A DNA stretch of 5,090 nt from Nitrospira sp. GTDB taxonomy: Bacteria > Nitrospirota > Thermodesulfovibrionia > Thermodesulfovibrionales > SM23-35. Positions 1 through 5,090 of the stretch are shown one piece after another; the stretch's first letter is position 1, and every line of letters begins with the position of its first letter. Location of the stretch: NCBI GenBank assembly GCA_016873595.1, contig VGWZ01000149.1:1-5090 (forward strand). The letters run 5' to 3'. The notes beneath the pieces are model-generated. The model was given only the letters and a program-made list of their open reading frames with translations, was not told where the DNA came from and did no database searches. Position numbers and translations under genes: made by a program.

Positions 1-1230
1 ACACTCAGCAGTATCCTCTACGGGGTGCTTATCAACCTCCAGTTTCACAATTTATTGCCTCTAAGCAGTGTTGGTGTGGTGGAGGTGAAGGACTACCTAT
101 ATAACATATTTATCCATACAATCTCCTTTTATCTTACTGCTTATCTCAGTGGTTATCTCTCATCACGGCTTGAAAAGACATCTCAAAAACTTGAGGAAAA
201 AGATACCAGTTTGCGAGACCTTGAATTTTTTAACAAAGAAGTAATAGAAAGCTTACCAGGGGGCCTGTTTACCACAGATATATCCGGTAAGGTCTTAATT
301 TTCAACCGCGCTGCTGAAAAAATCACAGGTGTTCAGAAGGATTCCATCATGGGCCGAAGGATAGATGAGGTGTTGCCATTCTTTGAGGTTCCATTTGTTG
401 TTGGCCGCAGGGAGAGGACAATAAACGTTGAAGGTGTCCAGAAAATGATTGGGGTTACTATCTCTACGCTTAGAGATATAAGCGGAAAGTATACAGGATT
501 TATAGGGATATTCCATGATCTCACTCAACTGAAAAGACTTGAAGCAGAGATGAAACAGAAAGAAAAATGGGCAGCTATCGGAGAACTTTCAGCTAATATT
601 TCTCATGAGATCAGAAACCCTCTTGCTTCTCTCAAAGGGTCAATAGAAATACTCAAAGAGGACACGATACCCCATAGCAAAAGAAAGAAACTCATGGATA
701 TTGCCCTGAAAGAGATGGAACGCCTTAACTGTATCATTACTGATTTCCTTACCTATTCACGTCCTGCACCCCCCGAATTTAAAAGAGTCGAGCTGCATGG
801 AATTCTTGATGAAACCATAGAAATTCTGAGAAACGTGGAGCAGAACAAAGGCAACATCTCTATCAAAAAAGGCTATAGCGGTAAACTTGAAGTAAATGCA
901 GATCCATTGAAGATGCGACAGGTATTCTGGAACCTCGGCCTCAATGCGGTAGAGGCAATGCCAGAAGGTGGTGAACTTATAGTCTCTACAATAAGCTCAG
1001 ACAGTGCTGTTGTAATAACTTTTAAAGATTCTGGAACCGGGATAAAAGAAAAGGATATCGAAAAAATATTCTATCCCTTTTTTACTACCAAGGAACATGG
1101 CACTGGTCTCGGACTTGCGATAGCGTATAGAATAATCGAAGAACATGAAGGAATGGTACATGTGAACAGCAGCCCTGGTGTTGGTGCCACATTTAAGGTT
1201 ATACTACCAAAGACAGATGGAAAGACATAA
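1..1230 (+). CDS. pilS: PilS-type membrane sensor histidine kinase (5' end outside window)
   Basis: Sensor kinase that would autophosphorylate on a histidine and pass the phosphate to the regulator encoded next. The frame is open from base 1, so the GTG at 25 is an internal Val codon and not the start. In order, the visible part shows the end of a hydrophobic membrane region (about 4-60), a last membrane helix (about 100-165, rich in Leu/Ile/Tyr), a charged coiled-coil linker (about 165-235), a PAS domain (about 241-540), a HisKA dimerisation helix with the H-box ISHEIRNPL (His at 604-606), and a HATPase domain. The HATPase has an N-box (NLGLNAVEA, 931-957), DSGTGI (1027-1044) and GTGLGL (1099-1116). 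All catalytic motifs are intact. Multi-helix membrane input, then PAS, then HisKA is the PilS layout, and the PilR-like partner supports it. No pilus gene is visible, so another NtrB-like role remains possible. The family is certain; the name pilS is likely. Confidence 0.8.
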   Translation, partial: TLSSILYGVLINLQFHNLLPLSSVGVVEVKDYLYNIFIHTISFYLTAYLSGYLSSRLEKTSQKLEEKDTSLRDLEFFNKEVIESLPGGLFTTDISGKVLIFNRAAEKITGVQKDSIMGRRIDEVLPFFEVPFVVGRRERTINVEGVQKMIGVTISTLRDISGKYTGFIGIFHDLTQLKRLEAEMKQKEKWAAIGELSANISHEIRNPLASLKGSIEILKEDTIPHSKRKKLMDIALKEMERLNCIITDFLTYSRPAPPEFKRVELHGILDETIEILRNVEQNKGNISIKKGYSGKLEVNADPLKMRQVFWNLGLNAVEAMPEGGELIVSTISSDSAVVITFKDSGTGIKEKDIEKIFYPFFTTKEHGTGLGLAIAYRIIEEHEGMVHVNSSPGVGATFKVILPKTDGKT

Positions 1231-2599
1231 AGGGAAAATACTCATAGTAGAAGATGAAAAGAGCATGAGAGAGGTACTTAAGATTCTCCTGGAGGGGGAG
1301 AACTACGATGTACTATCTGCATCTGATGGACTTGAAGGATTGTCATATATAAGCAAAGACATCTTTGACCTTGTGATTACAGACATAAAGATGCCCAAGG
1401 TTGATGGTTTTGAACTCCTAAAAAAGACAAATGCTCTCTCTCCTGATACCCTTGTTATTATGATTACCGCATTCGGGACAACAGAAAAAGCTGTTGAGGC
1501 GATGAAGTTAGGTGCATATGATTACATCAATAAGCCATTCAATATAGATGAAATTAGATTAATTGTAAAGAAGGCAATTGAGAAGAAGAGGCTGAAAGAA
1601 GAACTCTCACTTTTAAGGGAAAAAGCAGAGACATCGTACACACTTGAAAATATTATTGGGAGAAGCCCAAAGATGCAAGAGATATTTAAGCTCATTCCCA
1701 GGGTAGCACAGAGCAACTCAAATGTCCTGATAATTGGTGAAAGTGGTTCAGGTAAAGAATTAGTGGCGACTGCACTGCATAACCTCAGCCATAGAAAAGA
1801 GAAGAATTTTGTGACCATAAACTGTGCAACATTTCCTGAAGGACTCCTCGAGTCAGAACTCTTCGGACATATGAAAGGTGCTTTTACCGGTGCAGTCTAC
1901 AACAAGCAGGGACTCTTCGAGATAGCAGATGGGGGAAGTGTTTTTCTCGATGAGATAGGAGAGATGCCGATTAACCTCCAGGCAAAGCTCCTCAGGGTTA
2001 TTGAGAATGGGACGTTCAGACGTGTAGGTGGTACGACTGACATAAAGGTTGATGTAAGGGTTGTATCAGCTACGAATAAGGATATAAAAGAAGAAATAGC
2101 AGCGGGGAGATTCAGGGAGGATTTATATTACAGACTGAATGTAGTCCCTGTATATATGCCTCCTCTCAGGGAGAGAAAGGAAGATATCCCGTTACTCGCA
2201 GAACATTTTCTGAGCAAAACATCTCACAACCCGTTAAGGATTACACCTGAGTCCATGAGAATTCTCTTGGACTATTCATGGAAGGGAAATGTCAGGGAAC
2301 TTGAAAATGTTATTGAGCGAACGGTCCTCCTTACAGACAAAAGCGATATAACACCAGCAGAGCTGCCATCTGAGATAACAGGGTTACCATCTGGAACTGG
2401 ATACAGAGGTGATGTGAAAGAGGTTCCAGAACTTACTGAAAAAGGTATTGATATTGATGAGATTATCGGAAATGTTGAGAGGGGATATCTTTTCAAGGCA
2501 CTCGAAATAGCGGATGGTGTAAAGATTGATGCAGCAAAATTATTAAACCTTTCTTTCAGGTCGTTCCGTCATAGACTGCAGAAATATGGGATAAAGTAA
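1217..2599 (+). CDS. pilR: PilR-type sigma-54-dependent response regulator (NtrC family)
   Basis: Cytoplasmic transcription activator of 460 aa that opens sigma-54 RNA polymerase complexes after phosphorylation. The receiver domain (about 6-122) has the acidic pair Glu12-Asp13, phospho-acceptor Asp56, Thr84 and Lys106. The AAA+ domain (about 146-370) has Walker A GESGSGKE (174-181), the sigma-54 contact loop GAFTGA (221-226), Walker B VFLDE (242-246), sensor I around SATN (284-287), arginine fingers Arg300 and Arg306 in FREDLYYRL, and sensor II GNVREL (357-362). The C-terminal helix-turn-helix (about 433-457) carries SFRSFRHRL, a PilR-like rather than NtrC-like ending. The start chosen is ATG 1217, because the receiver fold begins six residues later. 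A GTG at 1178 is in frame but would add 13 residues unlike the family. It overlaps the kinase by 14 bp and has only a weak ribosome site, which suggests translational coupling. The target in most bacteria is the major pilin promoter; here that is inferred. Confidence 0.85.
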   Translation: MERHKGKILIVEDEKSMREVLKILLEGENYDVLSASDGLEGLSYISKDIFDLVITDIKMPKVDGFELLKKTNALSPDTLVIMITAFGTTEKAVEAMKLGAYDYINKPFNIDEIRLIVKKAIEKKRLKEELSLLREKAETSYTLENIIGRSPKMQEIFKLIPRVAQSNSNVLIIGESGSGKELVATALHNLSHRKEKNFVTINCATFPEGLLESELFGHMKGAFTGAVYNKQGLFEIADGGSVFLDEIGEMPINLQAKLLRVIENGTFRRVGGTTDIKVDVRVVSATNKDIKEEIAAGRFREDLYYRLNVVPVYMPPLRERKEDIPLLAEHFLSKTSHNPLRITPESMRILLDYSWKGNVRELENVIERTVLLTDKSDITPAELPSEITGLPSGTGYRGDVKEVPELTEKGIDIDEIIGNVERGYLFKALEIADGVKIDAAKLLNLSFRSFRHRLQKYGIK

Positions 2600-2600
2600 T

Positions 2601-2684
2601 GATACACGATTCATGATTCAGGACATCAGGCATCGTGCATCTTGCATCATGTATCAGGATTAGGATTTCGAATTTAGAATTTTA
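2601..2684. repeat. Degenerate 7-bp tandem array filling the pilR-fdhD gap
   Basis: Twelve consecutive 7-base units can be written from 2601 to 2684. They fall into three blocks: GATACAC/GATTCAT/GATTCAG-like (2601-2621), GCATC-centred units such as GGCATCG, TGCATCT, TGCATCA and TGTATCA (2622-2656), and ATTT-centred units such as GATTTCG and AATTTAG (2657-2684). Neighbouring units within a block share 4 to 6 of 7 bases; the block junctions share only about 2. The last unit includes the fdhD stop codon (2682-2684). The array also contains inverted pairs: TGATACA 2600-2606 with TGTATCA 2650-2656, CACGAT 2605-2610 with ATCGTG 2632-2637, and CATGAT 2612-2617 with ATCATG 2646-2651. No GC stem with a U-tract is seen, so a classical intrinsic terminator is not supported for either convergent gene. 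Confidence 0.75.
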
Positions 2685-3440
2685 CAGGATGATCCTCTGA
2701 GCGTTTGTGTAAACATTCATACGGTCTCCTCTCATAAACCCTACAAGTGTTATTCCACAGGCTTCTGCTATCTCAATCGCAAGACTTGTGGGGGCAGCCC
2801 TGCTCGCAACTACAGAGATACCAAATCTCGAACATTTCGACACAATCTCAGAAGAAAGGCGACAGCTCACCAACATCAATTTTCCAGCAAGAGTTATATC
2901 ATTGATAATAGAATGTCCTATTACCTTGTCTATTACATTGTGTCTGCCGATATCCTCTGCAAATACAAGAATTCTTTTTCCGTCTGAAAGCGCTGCACTG
3001 TGAAAACAACCCGTTAACTTGAAGAGATCTGATTTCTGATGGAATTCATTAAAAACTGTTTTAAGAAATTCAGCTGTAATAGAAAAGTCATCTGTAACCT
3101 TTTTAAAATTCATTTTTTTATTTAACGTGACCCCGCCAAGGCATCGAGAGGGAAGCCTCTTTTCTTTAAAAATATCCTCGTCAACAGAGATGTCTACCCT
3201 AAAATCTTCACCATACACTATATTCATTTTATTCAGTGGAATTTTATTTGTAGTTATCCCTTCACTAAGAAAGAAACCAATAACCAGTTCCTTTATCATT
3301 GAGGGTGTGCAATAGAGACTTATAATTTCCTTTCCGTTAACAGAGACCTTAAGTTTTTTTTCTATAGCAATATAGTCTTCCACTTCTTCAAAAGATATAC
3401 CGTGTTTTTTTAGTATTTTTCTTTTTATGTAAGAATCCAT
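2682..3440 (-). CDS. fdhD: FdhD, formate dehydrogenase accessory sulfur carrier
   Basis: 252 aa, about the usual FdhD length. FdhD takes sulfur from a cysteine desulfurase and delivers it to the Mo/W bis-MGD cofactor of formate dehydrogenase in the cytoplasm, which the enzyme needs for activity. Family motifs in order: VNGKE (34-38), CTPSMIKELVIGFFLSEG (44-61), RCLGGV (99-104) at the position of the sulfur-carrying cysteine loop, TGCFHSAAL (143-151), EDIGRHN (162-168), RLSSEIVSK (194-202), and a C-terminal SRAAPTSLAIEIAE then GITLVGFMRGDRMNVY. The loop holds a single Cys100 rather than the CxxC of the E. coli protein. ATG at 3440 is the first possible start, because an in-frame TAG lies three codons upstream; its ribosome site is poor, and the nearest AGAGAGG lies more than 20 nt away. 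It follows the sugar kinase by 39 bp on the same strand, so co-transcription is likely. No formate dehydrogenase subunit is in the window. Confidence 0.93.
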   Translation of the reverse strand: MDSYIKRKILKKHGISFEEVEDYIAIEKKLKVSVNGKEIISLYCTPSMIKELVIGFFLSEGITTNKIPLNKMNIVYGEDFRVDISVDEDIFKEKRLPSRCLGGVTLNKKMNFKKVTDDFSITAEFLKTVFNEFHQKSDLFKLTGCFHSAALSDGKRILVFAEDIGRHNVIDKVIGHSIINDITLAGKLMLVSCRLSSEIVSKCSRFGISVVASRAAPTSLAIEIAEACGITLVGFMRGDRMNVYTNAQRIIL

Positions 3441-3479
3441 ATATTTCTACTGAATCTTAACAAAGACCTCTCTTGACTG

Positions 3480-4382
3480 TCAAAATGTCCTTCTTTCTTC
3501 CAAGAATCTAAAAACCTCATCAAGGCTTGGGATTCCACGCCTTCCTCCTATCTTTGTACATTTCATTGCTGCACAGGCAGAAGCAAATCTCACCGTATTC
3601 ATGATATTCCATCCCTGTAGAGTACCAAATATATATCCACCGTGAAAGACATCTCCGGCTCCTGTTGTATCCACTGTGTCAACTCTAAAGGCTGGAATAT
3701 AAAAGTATTTATCCTTTAAAAATGTGATGCTCCCTCTGTCACCAAGGGTAATTGTGACGACTTTGAGTCTAAGTTTTTTTAACTTTTTCCAGAATATTTC
3801 TGGATTTTCACTCCATCCGAGGTCTTTTGCGAATTCTTCAGATGCGACTACATAATCACAGAATGTTGCGATATCCAGCATACCCTCGCGCAGTCTTCCC
3901 GCGTCGATCATCACAGGAATGTTCATGCCCTTTGCTTTTTTTACTGCATAGAGTGAGGAATCTTTCATAAGACCGTCGAGGAGAAGGAAGACACTGTGTT
4001 TAAGAAAATCAGCTCCGAGTTCTTCGGGTCTTAATTCATCACCAGAAGGTCTTTTCCAGAATATTGTCCTCTTGCCACTATCTTTTTCTATCACAATAAA
4101 TGCAATCTGTGAAGAAGCTTTACTCCTTTTTATAATGCCTTTTATATCAACATGTTCATCAATAAGAGACTGTCTTATTTTTTCGCCTGCAAAATCATCA
4201 CCGATGATTCCGTGAAATCTGCATTTAATTCCGAGTCGTGTAAGTGAAACCAATGCAGTAGCAACAGGACCCCCGCCTTGCTCTTCCCATTGAAGGACTT
4301 CTTTTTTGGTATCAGCTTCAGGAAAGGAATCGACGAGAGCAAGATAATCAAGAGAGCATTGTCCGATACCGGTTACGAGCAT
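3480..4382 (-). CDS. PfkB/ribokinase-family carbohydrate kinase, substrate unknown
   Basis: Cytoplasmic ATP-dependent kinase of 300 aa, the typical size for the family, which phosphorylates a hydroxymethyl group of a sugar, nucleoside or similar small molecule. Visible are the N-terminal strand with substrate-binding Asp12 (GQCSLDYLA, 7-15), the GGGPVATAL turn (36-44), a lid-side segment with TIFWKRPSG, the ATP-side TLGDRG (212-217), and the second PfkB signature DTTGAGDVFHGG (238-249) whose Asp244 is the expected catalytic base and GAG the anion hole. The end reads GGRRGIPSLDEV. All catalytic residues are present. Motifs do not fix the substrate; ribokinase-, ketohexokinase- or sulfofructose kinase-like activity are all possible. 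ATG 4382 is the only in-frame start after a TAA at 4404-4406. It has no Shine-Dalgarno sequence, only a pyrimidine-rich run, which is unusual. It heads a probable two-gene operon with fdhD and is divergent from prmC. Confidence 0.9.
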   Translation of the reverse strand: MLVTGIGQCSLDYLALVDSFPEADTKKEVLQWEEQGGGPVATALVSLTRLGIKCRFHGIIGDDFAGEKIRQSLIDEHVDIKGIIKRSKASSQIAFIVIEKDSGKRTIFWKRPSGDELRPEELGADFLKHSVFLLLDGLMKDSSLYAVKKAKGMNIPVMIDAGRLREGMLDIATFCDYVVASEEFAKDLGWSENPEIFWKKLKKLRLKVVTITLGDRGSITFLKDKYFYIPAFRVDTVDTTGAGDVFHGGYIFGTLQGWNIMNTVRFASACAAMKCTKIGGRRGIPSLDEVFRFLEERRTF

Positions 4383-4438
4383 AAGAGAAAAAGAGGAGTA
4401 TAATTAAATAACTTACTGAGGGTTTTGTCTCTATCCAT
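4373..4438 (-). CDS. Possible 21-codon leader peptide overlapping the sugar-kinase start
   Basis: On the minus strand an ATG at 4438 opens a 21-codon frame (begins MDRDKTLSKLF, ends FLLCS) that stops with TAA at 4375-4373, 10 bp inside the kinase gene and in another frame. The kinase ATG has a pyrimidine-rich leader with no ribosome site, so a terminating ribosome on this small frame could reinitiate there. Its own ribosome site is weak: an AAAGGGG lies 13 nt upstream. There is no homology evidence, and a frame this short can occur by chance. Confidence 0.2.
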   Translation of the reverse strand: MDRDKTLSKLFNYTPLFLLCS

Positions 4439-4473
4439 GGCTTTCTGATATCCCCTTTGTATTAGCAATTACA

Positions 4474-4502
4474 AGTATATCAAATGAGTAGAGAAAAGTC
4501 AT
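4474..4502 (-). promoter_or_regulatory. Candidate sigma-70 promoter for sugar kinase-fdhD operon
   Basis: Read on the minus strand, ATGACT (4502-4497, 4 of 6 to TTGACA) and TATACT (4479-4474, 5 of 6 to TATAAT) are separated by exactly 17 bases. Transcription would begin near 4467 and give a leader of about 85 nt. A second TATACT at 4402-4397 on the same strand lies so close to the ATG that it would give an almost leaderless RNA, but it has no recognisable -35. Confidence 0.4.
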
Positions 4503-4514
4503 TGGCCAGCATGA

Positions 4515-4530
4515 TGTACAGTATTGTACA
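4515..4530. promoter_or_regulatory. TGTACA-N4-TGTACA palindrome, possible operator
   Basis: Two copies of the self-complementary hexamer TGTACA lie 10 bp apart, giving the 16-bp near-palindrome TGTACAGTATTGTACA. It can also be read as TGTA-N8-TACA, the half-site geometry used by NtcA in the CRP/FNR family. It sits between the two divergent promoter candidates, centred about 55 bp upstream of the predicted kinase transcription start. No regulator gene of that family is in the window, so the binding protein is unknown. Confidence 0.4.
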
Positions 4531-4552
4531 GCATTCATTGCAGGTGTGAATG

Positions 4553-4584
4553 TTGCATAGTTTCAGCAAAATTTATACTATACT
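4553..4584 (+). promoter_or_regulatory. Candidate prmC promoter, tandem TATACT boxes
   Basis: Overlapping TATACT hexamers at 4574-4579 and 4579-4584 are each 5 of 6 to the -10 consensus and lie about 35-40 bp upstream of the prmC ATG. The only -35-like sequence is TTGCAT at 4553-4558, with spacing of 15 or 20 bp, so the -35 is poor. The position is right for the first gene of a transcript. Confidence 0.35.
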
Positions 4585-4607
4585 GTGTTTTGAAGGTACA
4601 GATAAAG

Positions 4608-4612
4608 AGAGG
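4608..4612 (+). promoter_or_regulatory. prmC ribosome binding site
   Basis: AGAGG, part of a longer purine-rich run, ends 5 bases before the ATG at 4618. It decides the prmC start and contrasts with the divergent kinase gene, which has no such site. Confidence 0.7.
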
Positions 4613-4617
4613 CGAGA

Positions 4618-5090
4618 ATGCATGCAATAGACTGGGTAAGAAGTGCAGGAGAATTTCTTGAAAGATTCGGGATTGATAATGCCATCAGAGAAGCAGAGCT
4701 CATTGTTGCACATTGTCTGAAAAGTGATAGAGTAGCCCTTTATAAAGACAATCCTGCTATTTCGGAGGAACAAGAGGAACAGCTTACTGCTTTCCTTATC
4801 CGTAGGTCGAAAAGAGAACCGCTTCACTATATCCTCGGATATGTAGAGTTTTACGGATTGAAAATAAAAATAGGTAAGGGTGTTCTTATTCCGAGGCCTG
4901 AAACTGAGTTATTAGTGGAAGAAACGATAAAAACAATTACAAGTTACAAGTTACAAGTTACAAGTAAAGACAAAGACTCGTCACTAAGTATTTTAGATCT
5001 CTGCACCGGCAGTGGTTGTGTGGCTCTTGCTCTTGCCAGAAAAATTCCTGATGCAGATGTATATGGTACTGATACATCTGAGATTGCGAT
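4618..5090 (+). CDS. prmC: PrmC (HemK), release factor glutamine methyltransferase, 3' end outside window
   Basis: S-adenosylmethionine-dependent enzyme that methylates the glutamine of the GGQ motif in peptide-chain release factors RF1 and RF2, needed for efficient translation termination. The frame stays open for 157 codons to the window edge. The N-terminal helical domain that binds the release factor is present (about 1-75, with REPLHYILGYVEFYG at 71-85). Next come the family signature GVLIPRPETELLVE (91-104) and the SAM-binding motif I ILDLCTGSG (124-132), then a following acidic-loop Asp in YGTD. The catalytic NPPY motif lies beyond the window. The start ATG 4618 is set by its ribosome site. 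Oddities: residues about 107-116, in the linker between the signature and motif I, are encoded by a perfect 7-bp tandem repeat, and prfA, the common upstream partner, is absent here. Confidence 0.92.
   Translation, partial: MHAIDWVRSAGEFLERFGIDNAIREAELIVAHCLKSDRVALYKDNPAISEEQEEQLTAFLIRRSKREPLHYILGYVEFYGLKIKIGKGVLIPRPETELLVEETIKTITSYKLQVTSKDKDSSLSILDLCTGSGCVALALARKIPDADVYGTDTSEIA
4937..4964 (+). repeat. Four perfect tandem copies of TTACAAG inside prmC
   Basis: The 7-mer TTACAAG occurs four times without error at 4937, 4944, 4951 and 4958, and one further base (4965) keeps the period. Three units equal 21 bp or seven codons, so the peptide also repeats with period seven, reading about ITSYKLQVTS. 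The tract lies in the variable linker between PrmC's GVLIPRPETE signature and its SAM-binding motif. A shorter match, CAATTACAAGT, also appears at 4466-4476 in the intergenic region. Confidence 0.9.

Larger units (their letters stand above)
4383..4617. promoter_or_regulatory. Divergent intergenic regulatory region (sugar kinase operon / prmC)
   Basis: This 235-bp gap separates two genes read outward, so it must carry promoters for both unless prmC is transcribed from elsewhere. By eye it is AT-rich. It contains candidate sigma-70 elements on each strand, the TGTACA palindrome, a second inverted repeat CATTCA 4532-4537 with TGAATG 4547-4552, and a short one, TTGTA 4457-4461 with TACAA 4470-4474, that would fall at the start of the kinase leader RNA. 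No tRNA, known riboswitch core or terminator was recognised. Confidence 0.7.

Noticed and set aside
25..27. GTG as a possible start of the histidine kinase
   Set aside because: The frame is open to base 1 and the upstream codons (TLSSILYG) continue the same hydrophobic segment, so this is an internal Val codon of a gene that starts outside the window.
1178..1216. Upstream GTG start for the response regulator
   Set aside because: It would add 13 residues unlike any receiver-domain N-terminus and lengthen the overlap with the kinase; ATG 1217 fits the family start.
2600..2656. Bidirectional intrinsic terminator between pilR and fdhD
   Set aside because: The inverted pairs TGATACA/TGTATCA and CACGAT/ATCGTG are short, AT-rich, far apart and without a U-tract; they look like by-products of the 7-bp array.
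2601..2684. CRISPR array or transposon end
   Set aside because: The repeat unit is only 7 bp with no unique spacers, and there is no transposase or target-site duplication.
2788..3315. Plus-strand open frames within fdhD
   Set aside because: They are shadows of fdhD, which carries the full set of FdhD motifs on the minus strand.
4541..4557. Possible sigma-54 promoter upstream of prmC
   Set aside because: GG at 4543 and TTGCA at 4553 have the right -24/-12 spacing and the -12 element is good, but the -24 block reads AGGTGT instead of TGGCAC, and a sigma-54 promoter for prmC would be unexpected.
4573..4827. Minus-strand open frame over the prmC start
   Set aside because: It is antisense to prmC, whose family motifs are unmistakable, and its translation has no recognisable motifs.

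Overview
The window is about 5.1 kb of moderately AT-rich bacterial chromosome with four complete or nearly complete protein genes plus one gene cut by the right edge. There is no sign of a phage, transposon, CRISPR array or RNA gene. The gene content suggests a Gram-negative, type IV pilus-bearing, probably anaerobic or facultative lineage: a PilS/PilR-type sigma-54 two-component system and an FdhD factor for a molybdenum/tungsten formate dehydrogenase. Nitrospirota or a deltaproteobacterial-type lineage would fit, but that is inference from protein style and not proven by the sequence.

Layout from left to right. (1) Positions 1-1230, plus strand: the C-terminal part of a membrane histidine kinase of PilS type; its start lies outside the window. 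(2) Positions 1217-2599, plus strand: its partner NtrC-family response regulator of PilR type, overlapping the kinase by 14 bp. (3) Positions about 2601-2684: the whole gap between the convergent genes is a degenerate tandem array with a 7-bp period that runs into the stop codon of fdhD. (4) Positions 2682-3440, minus strand: fdhD. (5) Positions 3480-4382, minus strand: a PfkB/ribokinase-family sugar kinase, 39 bp upstream of fdhD and probably in one operon with it. (6) Positions 4383-4617: a divergent regulatory region. It holds candidate promoters in both directions, a 16-bp palindrome of CRP/FNR-like geometry, a smaller inverted repeat and a possible leader peptide overlapping the kinase start. 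(7) From 4618 to the window end, plus strand: the first 157 codons of prmC, the release-factor glutamine methyltransferase. Four perfect copies of another 7-bp unit are embedded in frame in a loop of this gene.

The kinase and regulator would form one signalling pathway: membrane signal, phosphotransfer to Asp56 of the regulator, then sigma-54 promoter activation. The sugar kinase and FdhD are probably co-transcribed, but no biochemical link between them is known to me. The most unusual feature is the recurrence of 7-bp periodic DNA at two unrelated places with different unit sequences, one intergenic and one inside a core translation gene. I see no complete new multi-gene system here.
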